Shown: piece by piece, positions 23,083-36,300 of the stretch
Position numbering within the stretch: position 1 is the first letter of the stretch
Layout of the letters: each line of letters starts with the position of its first letter
From: Allantophomopsis cytisporea
Lineage: Eukaryota > Ascomycota > Leotiomycetes > Phacidiales > Phacidiaceae
NCBI GenBank assembly: GCA_024752435.1
Contig: CP103025.1
Coordinates: forward strand, 1,364,001-1,428,000
Length of the DNA: 64,000 bases
Reading direction: 5' to 3'
Notes under the pieces: model-generated
The model's database searches: none
What the model was told of the DNA's origin: nothing
What the model saw: the letters and a program-made list of their open reading frames with translations, nothing else
Translations under genes and position numbers: made by a program

Positions 23083-26000
23083 TAAAAAACTTCGAAGTGT
23101 TTTAACCCTAAGGTCAATGACACTGGAGAGGCTTTTGTAGATGTTCTCGTCGAATATACTACCAATTTCGTGAGGCTGAACTGTCAGCGGGTTACGACGC
23201 TAAGGCAGTAGTGAATGGTGGGGGCAAAAGAAATCCATCGGGCAGAGTCCAGCCACAGCGGAAGGGCTCGTTCGGACTCACCGATTGATTGACTGGAAAA
23301 TGCAACTTGCACTGCCTGGCAAAGAAGGATGGACAATCAGTTAATTGATCGATTAACAACCTTACAGTATCTACAGTAACAAGATCGAAACCAACACTCT
23401 TGAAGAGTGTTGTATTGAAACCGGAGCATCCATCATTAATATAGAGAGATAAGGCGTGGAAACCGAATAAGAAGTAAGGCTGTAGGAATATGGTTTGGGT
23501 CGCCTCGCGCACCACGATGGTTCGCAAATCTTATGCTTGGGCTTTGGGGCTCAACTCTCTTCAAGTCCAGCGCCCACTTTAGGACTTTAAGCAACCTCAC
23601 TCCTCATCTTGTCGCTTCATTCTACGAACCGAAGGTCTCTCTCTACCAACGGAGCCAGTGTCCGAAATCGACCATAAGAAATTCGCATTACTACGTGGAA
23701 GTCGAATACGGACTTCTCCTTACCATAAAGATCAGAAGGAGCGCAATCAAATCGAAATTACCGCCTCATCCTCTTCTTTTGTTATTATAAGATGAGCGAG
23801 TTTGTACGTGCGCCCACCGCTCCAGGTGATTGAGTATCTCTGTCAAACATCAGCAATCCTTTCAGCCCCGGCTGGTGATGTGATGCACAACGCCATAACA
23901 GGCTCACCGAAGCCATTTTCGGCGTGAAGGATGAACCCAAATATGTATATCAGCATGTGTACCTTTTTCTCCGCAATAAGACGGACGGACATCTGTGAAA
24001 GGGATTAGGTAGACTTGTGGGCCTACGATCTCCAGGAAAGTGAGGCTAAATAACAACTACATACATACCTACCTAAGTATCTCCCCATCTTACTTACATA
24101 CCTCATTGATTCATTGATTGATTGATTGATTGATTGATTACTTTGTACGAATCAAATATCAGCCTCGCTTTGATAGGAAAAGAGAGACGGGGGGCGGGCT
24201 ATCACTAATCTCTACGCCATAAATTTGTGGACCTGACGACCTGTAAATTCAAGGCTTGCAAATTACTTTTACTACAAATTTCATTAACCCAACTCGGCCT
24301 CTTCGGTGAACGAACAATGACCTCTCTCCCTTGCCTAGATTTTTTTTTTTATTAAAATTAAAACGTCGCCTTATTTCTACCCCATATGCCACAGGAGTGA
24401 GAATGCGGAAAGCCTCGTCGAAACATTTTGTTGATTGTACACGAGGCGCCAATTGCAATCATAGATGGTGCGCAACTAATAGGTGGTCAAACAGGAGATA
24501 ATATGAAACGTTGTCATAGAAGAGAATCAACTGATTCTGGAAGTTATTGCCATAGAGCGGATCTTCGTATCCAAAGCGAGGTGATTCAATAACAAGCTCA
24601 GTAAGTTTCATCCTATCTCTACTCTTTCGTAATAACATGTATCTAGCTGCATACTCAGGGGTCTTCTTCCAGGCGCTTCACAATACGGAGTCGAAAGACC
24701 CATCAATCGGATACCGGAACTCACGCTAACTTTGTATGACAATCCAAGAATCTTTCTCAAAGACTTTAAAGCTTTTGACAGCTATATAATAGCTAATCAA
24801 GCACGTCCGCACACAGGGCGTGCATGCATAAGCTGTCTTGAAATGAACTTCTAAACACGCCTCATGTGGGGACAGGTTTCTATAGTTCCAGATGCCTCGG
24901 TGTACACCGCAAGATGTTAAGATCTCTGCTCACGACCATATTCATGCCCTACATCATGGTGGGAGCCGGTGTAGAAGGGCTTTAGTGGCTATGGGGTATG
25001 TGCAGTCGCACGGCTTACATGGCGATCTATACACACTTTGTTGGGCTTCTGCCAGGCATAATTATTTATGACCTGTGGAAGAAACCCAGCACAACGATCA
25101 TTTATCCTCAGCAATGCCCGTCGATGAGAGGCCCCAGGCTGTCGATTCGCTCTTCTCCAAGTCTCCAGAACATATAAGTTCCTCCAATCCCCAGGACTTA
25201 TACTGATCACGAAGAGGCCCGTCAACACCAATCTGCATAATAGCCACGATTCCACATTTGTACCTGACAATACTGATGGAAGTGAACCCAACTTTCTATG
25301 TCAGAATGATTCGATTCTAAGAAACGGGTCTTAGTTCGAACAACAAGAAAAGCTTTTTGAGATTTCTATCTCATAAAGGGCCAGCACAACGTCTTTGGCA
25401 TTTCCGAAAAGGGAGACTTCGACACTTGAAACTCTATCATAGGATTGTTCTCAGCGTCAACAAGTATTTGTCCAACCAGTGAGTCTACGTAGGATATCTA
25501 CCACCTCTTATAGTACTCATGGCCTTTTGAGTTCTTGAACCAGAGCTCGTATCTTGAAGAAGCCACACTCTCGACCTGGAAGAAATTTATTGGATGATTC
25601 AGGATACAACTCAATACGTTTACAAAGCGTACAAATAATATGTCTTCATTGGATTTCCCTTCTATATGTGTTTGAGCAAGTGCGGAAGCCTTGTTTTACT
25701 TCGTCAAAATCCTGCAAGCGTCTGTTAAAGCAATGCAAGCTGCCTCCGGCACAACAGGCTTTGACAATGCTATTATGTTTCTGTCAGAAACATCAAAGTT
25801 TGTTTCTTCCCCTTTCATTTTCTTTTCATTCTTTTCGGCATTCCCTTTTCTTCTTTATCCTGGATGACACTTGTCGGCTCGTTCATCCTGTAAAGCCTTT
25901 TCAAGTGGTATAGGTCGTCATTATGCCAGCCGGCGTTGCCGAGCGAAGGCAAATCAACACTTGCCACCACAATGTGGGCTTCAGAGTTGAACAATGTCTC

Positions 26001-29000
26001 TCTCCTCCTCTCATGATTTATGGTACTGCTTCAAATCTTTTCAGAGTTTTTTTATCCCAAACATTTCCGTTGTGTCTCCGGAATATGAATTGACTGTCAT
26101 TTGATTGTGGCAATCACTCACGGTCTTAGTGTCACGTGGCATTGTGCATACATCACTGTACGCAGTAAGTTCTTTTTTTGTAAATAATCCCTGCCCTGCC
26201 TACACAGCCACATTTTGATGCACTTGTTCTTACAATTTGCCCCTTGGATTACAACGCTGATAGGCCGTACCCAGGGAAGACTGTACATATTTTATGCGAA
26301 TGATTACACATAGCGCATCGAATGTACGAGTTCTATAAAACCCAAATTCGCATTGCCCGAGAAGAATACGACGCATGTAACGTTGACAATTCAAGAGGCC
26401 TAAATTTTCCACCCTCATTCAGCTGGAATAGCTCCGGCAGCTATATGAATTCTCGAGTACTGGTACAGCCACCTAAGGAGTTCTAAGAGCCTACACGTCT
26501 TCTCCAGTTGATAGGGCATATACTTGCTGCCTGGTTATTGACCACAATATACCCTACGCAGGTCAAGAAAGTGTAGCATCATAACCACGTCCGACGTTGA
26601 GTGGCGACTTCGATTGGCCACTTAAATGGCGGACGGTGCCAATAAAAGGTTCAATTGCTATAACAAAATCTGATTCGTTTATTCTGGAGGAGATAGAGGT
26701 GCGTCCTCGTTGTGGCTTTGATCTTCACTGCAAAGCCCGTTACCTTGTTCTAAGTCTTTCTGAGCCTCATCATCGATGGAGCCGAAATGATATAGCGCAA
26801 TGCGTATGCAAAGACACGAGAGCGACGTTGACACGAGCTTACCTAGCATGTGAGGCGAACACAACATGCCATGATCTGCAGTGACTAAAGCCATGCTTGG
26901 TTTCTAGTCGTTGCCTTATTTTGCTGATGAAAACGGTTCCAGCTGAACAGGGATGATTATATTTTCTCGCAACAAGGATTACGAAGAATAACTTGACAAG
27001 AATGCGCAAGTAACTTTTTTCCTAGATCTGAATATTGTGCCTTTTGGAGATCTGGCTGGCAGAATTTCTACAATTTATTACGTGGCCCTACACTTATGTA
27101 AGTCATTTGCTCCTTTCATCTGAACTGCCGATTGTTAGATGTATGCAGGTAGCTTGCTCTTCCGGTGGAGGGCACAAAACGACGTTCATACACCATTTCA
27201 CTCCACTTCTCCATTTGGTCGGTTTATCGCTACTCCGAGACAAAGAGGGGTTGTGTACATACTCTACATCTTGTGCAGATACCGTACGGGCCCGAAGCTA
27301 TCATTAGTTCGTTGACGGCACGACTCTCAGGCTATGTATGCCTGATACTAGCAAGCACTTGAAATTCGCAGCCTTGGGTATGATGGATCATATTTGGACA
27401 CTAGAACCTTACGACAAGAAGGCTCCACATCTCGGGATACAGCCCTAAGTCAAGAAATGTTGATCAAGTCTTGCGAAGCCAAGGATTCAAAAACTCAAAT
27501 ACTTCAATAATGTACGACGACAGAAATCAACAAGTGATTGGACTTGGTCATAATGTAACAAGGAATCTCGGTGAATATTGTGACAGGTTTGGTATTTACA
27601 GGCTATTTGGCATTCGGTTATCCCTATTACCAAATATTCGAAGGAGTCACACAATGAAGCAACCGCATGACTCGATCAAGGCTGCCAAGGCATAGAAATA
27701 GTATCACATCGTCACCTCAAAAGCAGAAACTTGAGGCTGCAAAGAATCTACTCACCGAGCCGCGCATGTCAGTGGCTTATGTTTGAGTATCCATAAGACG
27801 ATGATGATGGTACAGAGGGATTGCGAAATCTTATGTAGTGCTGATATTAGCAACTGACAAATCCATAGCAGATGGGATGTGTTGTGCCTCTGTTATCGGT
27901 CTCACTCCTTTCGATATTACAAATATGTCAAACAGGAAGGATTCAAGGCATCGAGGCTGCTGATATCAGACATGCAAAAGACATCCTGATAAGCTTACTA
28001 CCTAGTGGTATCCTAGGGACTTATTTAAAAGAGTCCGGGAATAAATACTTATAGCTTCGGTGTGAGATCGGGAATCTGCTAGTATCTGGGCTGCCGGAGA
28101 GATATCCGGTTTGAGAAGCGGAGGGCTTGTTTGCACAGATCAAATACATAGGTGCTGATAAATAAATTGATATTACTATATAGGTAACAAAGTGTAAGGC
28201 TGCACACACCCGGAATGCCTAGGCACAGCCGGCCCATATGTCAGCTGACGTTGCGAGCAACTACCAATGAAGTCACGTTGTTCCACAATCTTACCAATTC
28301 TGCTTAGATATTTATTAAGACGGTTTCGCTCTCAACAACAAATGTTGAAGATCGCCTTCCAGAATTATGACTTCAGGATTTGTTCCTACGCACCTCTGTC
28401 ATCAGATGACGATCCCAATATTCTGTACTTTGTAAGTACTATGCTGGCCGAATAAGGCAGGTGTCAAAGTAATGACGACTTTGACTTGACTTGATCGACG
28501 GCTAGATGATTAATTCCCGGTGCCGCATTATCGCTTTATCACATAAATCCGCCCGCACATCAATACCAACCTATCAGATTTACACCAGATATGGTACTGG
28601 AGTATTCAGGGTGAATAAACATCCGGAAAATCTCTCGTAATATATTTGTATTTGTAGGTGTCTGCCCTTCATTTATCCTTATCCCTCGCTTTCACTCACT
28701 CTTTTATCGTTGGCATATCGTCTTCCTCTTGTGAAATACCACACCTTTATCATGTTCATTCGCATATGGATAGCTCATTGAGTACATCCTTCCACACGCC
28801 TATCTTCTTCCCTTATCACGTAAAGTATCATTTATTCCCCCAAACATAACCTACTTTCAAGCATTTCCGTCGATGCCAGTCCTTCTTAGGAAGCTGCCTG
28901 TAGATATCAGGATATGAAAGATTGGGTAATGGAAACTACTGCGAAAGCATTTCTTTATTTCTCGATGCTAGAAGTATGGCTTTTTTTCTTCTTTTTTTTT

Positions 29001-29073
29001 TTCTTCAAAGATTCCAATTGACAAATTGTTGTCATATTTTCCTGGTTGAGTCAGATATACTGGCCTGTGCATC
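23083..29073. other. Gene desert of about 6 kb
   Basis: No supportable coding region, tRNA or rRNA is seen. Many short unrelated frames occur on both strands and stop codons are dense in all frames. A GATT microsatellite and T-runs near 24340 and 28981 are present. The last ~100 bases before 29074 contain a polypyrimidine tract likely to belong to the amidase promoter. It may be decayed mobile DNA, but no recognisable transposon protein remains. Confidence 0.5.
24105..24140. repeat. (ATTG)n microsatellite
   Basis: Tandem ATTG tetramers with one interruption, about nine copies. Confidence 0.9.
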
Positions 29074-30874
29074 ATGATTTCAGTCTTCACAATTCTCGCA
29101 TTAGTTTTCGCTATCACAAGAGCGGCTTCAACAGACTGTAAGTCGCATCACAACCGCAGACCTCAAATATTGATAAGATTTAAGCTTCCACCATATACCC
29201 TGATTTACTCGAAACAGATACCGAGGAATTAGTAACAGGTCTTGAGCATGGTTTGTTTACTAGTGTTGACTTGGTCAAGGTAGGTTGGGATTTGGGCAAT
29301 TGGGAACATTTGATATTTGGGTATTGATTCTGACCTTTCAAAAGGCGTATATCTTGCGAATAAATGAAGTACAATCAGATCTTAGACCTGTCACCGAAAT
29401 AAACCCTGAGGCAATCTCAATTGCTGCGACACTCGACGCAGAACGTGCTAATGGAACCACCAGGAGTGTCTTACATGGAATTCCATTATTGATAAAGAAC
29501 AACATCGCTACCTTTGATCAGATGAACAATACAGCTGGATCATACTCGCTGCTAGGTGCAAAAGTACCTCGAGATGCTACAGTAGTAGCCAAGCTTCGTG
29601 CCGCAGGAGTCATCATACTAGGGAAGGCCAATCTTTCTCAATGGGCAAATTACAGGTCTTTAAATAGCTCCAATGGATGGAGTGCCTACGGAGGTCAAGT
29701 TCTCGGAGCATATTATCCTGATATGGATCCTAGTGGAAGCTCAAGTGGAAGTGCAGTAAGCAGCTCAATTGGACTTGCTCTTGCATCTTTGGGCACCGAA
29801 ACGGATGGAAGCATCTTGTCTCCAAGCAGCTCAAACAATCTGGTCGGAATAAAACCAACAGTTGGACTCACATCAAGATCACTTGTCATCCCCATCAGCG
29901 AACATCAAGATACAATTGGACCGATAGCTCGTTCCGTCACCGATGCTGCCTATATTCTCTCTGTTATTGCTGGAAAGGATCCCCACGATAACTACACCTC
30001 TGCACAACCTTTTGATACAGTTCCAGACTATACTCAAGCACTCAACTTCTCCAGTCTTCGTGGAGCACGAATTGGCATTCCTCGTAATGGACTTACACCC
30101 AGCAACACATCCCAACCGATATTTGATGCCTTTGATGCAGCTATCGAAACCATCAAAGCTGCTGGTGCAATTGTTGTCGACAACACCAATTTTTCCGCAT
30201 GGGATGAGTTAATCGCAAATGAGAATCTCGCTGTCTCCTCAGAAACCATTGTATTGGATGCTGATTTCCTTGTAAATGTTGCAACGTACACATCAGAACT
30301 AATTTACAATCCCAACAACGTGCATAACCTGCAGGACATCTCGAACTTTACGCAGAGCTTTCCATTGGAAGACTATCCCTCAAGAGATACAGGTATTTGG
30401 GATCAGGCGCTTGAACTGGGTTATGTAAATACCGATCCTGTCTTTTGGGAAGCTTACCAGAATACCACATACTGGGGTGGCGCAGGAGGCGTTACTGGCG
30501 CTCTAGAGAAATATAATCTAGACGCCCTGATCTTGCCAACAGATTACTCGCCCAATTTACCTGCACTGGCTGGCTTGCCAGTCGTCACTGTGCCGTTAGG
30601 TTTCTATCCTGCAAATTCAAGTATCACAACCACGCCTCCCTGGAATTTGGTTGCTGTAGGTCCCAACATTCCGTGAGTTTTCCTTCCAGCCTTTGTCTGC
30701 ATTTAATTTAACACTTACGTTTCCAGCTTTGGGTTGAGTTTCCTGGGCGCTAAGTGGAGCGAAGAGACGTTGATCGGATTTGCATATGCATATGAGCAAA
30801 GAACACATACTCGTGATAAGGTTCAGCCATACATCATTCCCAGTTTGGGTCTGAGTGACGTCGTTGGTTGTTGA
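29074..30874 (+). CDS. Secreted amidase-signature-family hydrolase
   Basis: Four exons fit by phase: 29074-29137, 29185-29279, 29345-30672 and 30727-30874, giving 544 residues. Exon 1 encodes a signal peptide (MISVFTILALVFAITRAAS). The amidase signature Ser-cisSer-Lys triad is intact: Lys near residue 104 in IPLLIKNN, the cis-Ser in the DPSGSSSGSA glycine/serine loop near 186, and the nucleophile Ser near 209 in GTETDGSI. The family hydrolyses C-N bonds in amides. Several N-x-S/T sites agree with secretion. The C-terminal exon (FGLSFLGAKWSEETLIGFAYAYEQ) matches the usual family ending. It has no close neighbours, so its substrate is unknown; nitrogen scavenging is a plausible inference. Confidence 0.92.
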
Positions 30875-33389
30875 GACCATCTGGAACCAAGTCCTTACTC
30901 AAAACATACATGTTTAAGCATAAATAAACAAGCATATATGTAGTCCTGCGTCTGCGTAATATGTTGCCTTGATTTACTCTGTGACATAAATATATATATA
31001 TATATATATATCCAATCGCATCGCATCCTCCTTCCTGTTCGTCCTTGTTACATTTTATTCTCGATCTTTACCCTGCTAAGCTCAGGTACATACGCATATT
31101 TTATTCTTAAAAGATAGATCATTTCTCATGTCGCTCAGCCCCATTACAACCCTAGATACAATATAGAGGCTTACCCCTTTGTCCCACATGTTCGTGCCTG
31201 TATCAAACGTCACTCCCAACCTGAGACGAGGCAAACCAGTCATTATCAGCATCATCCCTTGCAGACACTGTGTGGAGGCTGATTGCTGTTAATGCGTTTG
31301 GCGTTTGACGTCCAACAATAAAGTTGCAAATCACTACATCACACTTTATTCGCACCAAGCCCAACATTATTCAATGCATTATATCACACCAATATCACAG
31401 ATCTCTGAGTCCCTCGTCTATTGATGTTCTACATCGTCACCTTACCACAGTCCCGGCAGGACGGCTGGTGCCCCCACAGGTCGCTGTGGTGTTGTTAAGC
31501 GGCGAGGCAGACGAGGCAACCGCTTGTCTTGCCTCGTAATCTATCATACATTATGTACGTACACAGCGATTCTCGGAACCTAGAATTTGCAGGCATTCTA
31601 ACGTACAAACTCTCCTCGGTGAGAGTTAGCAAGGAGCACAGTCCACATCTTGTTCGAAATGATCTGGTCAGGATCTATCTGTATGTCTATCAATTCCTTA
31701 TTGAATATCGAGAAAGTACAAATCTCGTGAGGCTGTCTCGCCTTCACATTTTGCCTTGTTAGAATATGCACCTCAGAATACTTTTCCTTGGAACATTGAT
31801 CAGTCACTTCAAAGTGCTTATTAAGAAGAGAACACGATTCGCTCGCTCATTTATACCGCCGGAAATCAAAATTGTCACGCTTGTCTTTGGGCGAATACCT
31901 TATTGACAGAACAGTTGCAATTGGCCCGGAACCGGGACCGGGAGATTGTTCACGATTATCTCACTCAGGACGTCGCGGTGTGGTAGAATGCAGCGTGTTT
32001 AACCATAGGGGGTCTCGGAGGTTAGAGCTCCACAGTATTGAATAAGCAAGGAAGGGAAGGGAGTGTAATAATGAGGCATAGCATGGCTAATATTCGCATG
32101 TCAGCTTGCGACAGTCATACGGCGTCAATCCCAACGCCAAAAGTGTTGGATTTCCATTCATCGATGTCACTGTCTCTGGCAATGTCAGCGGGTCTCCACT
32201 TCCAAGCCTTGAATGGCCATTGAAATGATTGCTTTATAGACAATCATCTCCAACTTAGGCTGCGGGGTATTGAGTTAGATTCGTGAAACTCATCACGCCA
32301 TTGCTAACAGCAGCGTCTGTAAGCCGAACACATGCGTTTTGGTGTTGCGATGTGAAGCCAATGATTTGATAAGAGGGGGCCAGAGAGCCCCAGGCCGAGT
32401 TGTAGCCGTCAGTTATGCGTAATTCTTATCATAAAAGTATCAGATGCACTTTACAGGCTGATAATTAGAATGGCTTAGCCCTTGCACGACACCATAGAAG
32501 TATAATGATTTCTACAATTTCGTTCGATAAATCTCGGAAAACACACAAATTAGATAATAGCAAATCTCACATTGAAATTATCATTAGAGTAAATATGTCC
32601 GCGAAACTTGAGGCCGGTTTTGACATAAAAGACAGGGTATAAAATCCCATCAAATGCAGGCCGAGCCGTCTCAAGTGCGAGGTTACGAAACATATGAAAT
32701 CATCGAATTACTCAATAGAGCAGTGGGATACCTACTGTATGAAGCCGCAATAGGATCCGCACGGACGTGATTCTCGGTGAGGATTTCAACATGACATGGC
32801 ACCATTGGTACCTCTACTTATGTACTTCTATTAAGTCTAACGGTTTATGTAACTTGAGCCAAGGCTAATTATAAACATCGAACAAGAGCAGAGTATGGAA
32901 AATGGGGAAATTGTGTAGAACATAGAATAAACAGATCTGCCTCGGTCTGTGCAGCGACATTATCTGCAGCTTTGACTGAATAAGTTTCAAATTCCTTAAC
33001 AGTCGTATTAGTTGCCCTACGTAGTACGTTGAAGTCGCATATCTTCTGATCATGGTAAGGCTCTGCAGAAATGCTCTTATCTGATGACGCGGGGTAGCTT
33101 CATCTACACGACATTACGCTATTCCAGATTGCTCACCGAGCTCTCAGACCAGTCGAATTCCGCATTAACTGCACAAGTAAAACGTGATTAATTGTGTTGA
33201 AAGTTTGTGTTACGAGTCATTTAGAGTTGGAAGAGTTTCCTTCGCGAAGAAACAGATGACTACATAATGATAAATGTTGGAGGGTTATCGACGATAGTCA
33301 AGTATAAGGCGATGCAAACAGAAAAAATGCTCATGTTTCGAGGCTGCTTCTATAATGATATCTATCAATCCTTGATTTGTAAAATATGA
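30875..33389. other. Intergenic, nothing recognised
   Basis: About 2.5 kb between the amidase stop and the 3' end of the helicase pseudogene. It includes a TA microsatellite at 30991-31011. No reading frame with family features is seen. Confidence 0.5.
30991..31011. repeat. (TA)n microsatellite
   Basis: About ten TA dinucleotides in the 3' flank of the amidase gene. Confidence 0.9.
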
Positions 33390-36300
33390 TCAATCCTCCA
33401 TATTCATTGCTCTTGTGACGCCCTCAACAGCCGTATGGCTTCGACCGCCTATGGAAACCCCACATTCAGGGCACCGTGCCAACTCCATAGGCATACCGCA
33501 TTCGCCGATAGCAAATTGTAGATTGTCAAAACCCTTCCATAAAATCTTGATACATGTACAGGTACTTACTGGATGCCCATTGGCACAGTTGTACCAGTGA
33601 CCAGAGTGGGTAGCAATTCCTCCGTGGCCACTGACCATGGCCTTTTTAATAGCAGCGAGTTCTTCAGGAGATATTGTCTCATACCATTGTCGTCCCAGAA
33701 GCTCCAATAGCTCTTCAACCACAGTTCGAAGGAAGGCGGAGTTCTGAAAGCTTCGAGTACAGATGACCACTGAATCTTCAAGTAGTTGCTTTGCCCTGAT
33801 TATGAATTTGGAGGCCATCTCAACATCTGTTTTCCTTGATTGGCAAGAAGCTTCGTATGATCGTGCAGCTCTGGCATAGTGAATTGACACTCCAACTTGG
33901 ATTTTGGGCGAATTTTCGAGTGCACAAGCATCGATCAATTTCTGACATTCTGCAAAGAATGCTTGGGAAGCCTTGTCTTGATCCGTACTCCCCTTTTCCA
34001 TAGTCGAAGCAATTTCTCCGAATGTGTTCAGGCGATAATCGAGAATTATTGACTTAGCTTTGATTTGAGCAGTCCATGCCCCTAAGGTTGCCCGACAATC
34101 ATATTTGACGGGCGGAATAGAGTTAGAAAGTTCCAAGTCCGACATCGACTGATCAATTGGTTTGTCTCTGGAAACTTTAACAGTTGCTTTGTATAGTTTT
34201 TGAGCCGGTTGATGCTTGTCAGCAACTGCCTTGCGGAACTTGAGAAGTGATCTTTCCAGTGCTTCGGTTTTCTTTTGGCTCAAGTTCAGTTGTTCTTTGA
34301 TACCCGGGATGATGTGAAGATCTACCGAATTGGCTGAGTTTGATTCTTCGATGGTTTTTTTTGATCGCTGACCTTGAGTCATTGAGGAAACCATCCAATT
34401 CTTCAATCTCTACCTCAAATTTTTGCAAATCCATTCTGCCGCTCACCAGGAACGCTTCGCCATCTCATCAATCACAGCTCTGTTGATGACTCGGTTGTAT
34501 CGTTTCGTCGTATGTCGCCGAATGGGACGCAGGCAGTAGGGACAGCGTGGGATGTTTGAGGCAAGAGCCTCTGACAGATCGCAAAACCCAGTAAATTCAC
34601 CATTTAAATCTTGCATATATACTCCGCTCATTCCCACAAACCCATCCAGTGTCTCTGCGGTGAAAAAGTGTCCACATGCAAGTGCAACAATTGGCGTTTT
34701 CAAGAGATCTATTTCTTTGTATATCTTCATCTCGAGAAGATCTACAGAGTCGTCCTGTCTTTTTGAGTAAATCTGACAATAGTCTTCTGGGCAATGTTCG
34801 CCGCATAATCCCGGACACTGATGTCCACATTTGAGAGAGCGTGAAGATCTCTGATTACATGGAAGGCGATTGCATGCTGATGCGCATGGCATAGTGCAAT
34901 CACCTTGGTGCTCACAGGACCAAGTGCATTTCTCTGTGCATGGAGCACATCCCTCGTGACACTGAGTGTACAGCGAGAGTGAGAAAAACGGACCTATTCA
35001 AATTAGTTTCGTAATCATAGATACAATATTTCAAGAGTGTGCCCAAGAAAACCGCTTAGGGGAATGGTTATATATCCCATAGAACTCGATTATCACATCT
35101 AGTACGATACAATAAGCGTCCCATTAGGATAAGAAAACAATCTCACCTCACAGACTGATTGACAGGCCATAGTCAGAGCCGTCGTGGCATGGTTGTGGAC
35201 ACATATGGTGTGGGTTGTAGAGAGTAGGTGTCTCGATTCGCTAGCTCAAGGAGTTGATGCACAACTTTGGATGAAGGTTCCGCCACATTTGGAAGCTGTA
35301 AGGTTGCTGTTGAGTACTCTTCTGACCAAGCATCGAAGGGTGCTCCTCTTGCCGGTGCAAACCCATCTCTATCTACCAAATTGCCTTTTTCGTCGGTCCG
35401 GGAGAATTGATCGTAGACTTTTGGGTATCTCTTTTGCAGGTGCCATTTCAGATTCCGCCATCCTGGTTACTTTTGGGACCCATGCAATGCAGACGGAGTT
35501 TTTCTTATGTGCACCTCCTCTTTCTCGAGACTTTGATAGGACATGGCTAAATGATACGCGTCCCCCTTAGTTTTTTTGCGATCTTTAGCAATAACTCGTA
35601 GATTATACCCCTCGAGCATCTCCGAATGACTTTGTCCTCCGATCCGGACTACCTTCTTGACTCCAAGCTTTACTAACTGCTCTAAAAATTGATCTAGGGC
35701 ATGATTTGTGTAGCAGCTATAATAGTTAGCCAACTACCGAAAGCTCCAAAGCGACGACTGAAAGAAACATACAAAGTTTGCACGGGGATAACTCGTTTGA
35801 GCGAGTTAGGATCCCAAAATGGAAAGAAAACTTACACGACCAGAATTGGTCCAAGTCGAGATTGTCTTCTGCAATCCAGGAGAACCTGTATCAATCTGAC
35901 TCCTAAGTACGATTTTCCAGTGCCCGGTGGGCCCTGTATGAAGACAAATTCGCGAGTCAGAGCTGCAACAAGTGCTTGGCATTGACCACGGTCTAAATCT
36001 GTCCGCGTTTCGAGTACATTCATGGTGGCTTGGTCATCGACTGCTGTTCTAGGGCTGAGATTGACCTCAGGGCTGCCTGCCTTGAGTGTTGACTTCAGAG
36101 GAAATGTAAAATTTGCTCCACGGGCATAGAGAGGGGGTGGGATCTCCACAAAATCTGTTTTCGCAGCAGTGACTTCGTAGGGCAGGATCCATTGTCGGAA
36201 CGGTAATCGGCAAAGCCGCTGCATATTTTGTAGGCCTTCGAGGACTGGGACGAATGTTCCAAGTAAGACGCCTGGAATCTCGATGATGGCACCATAGGTC

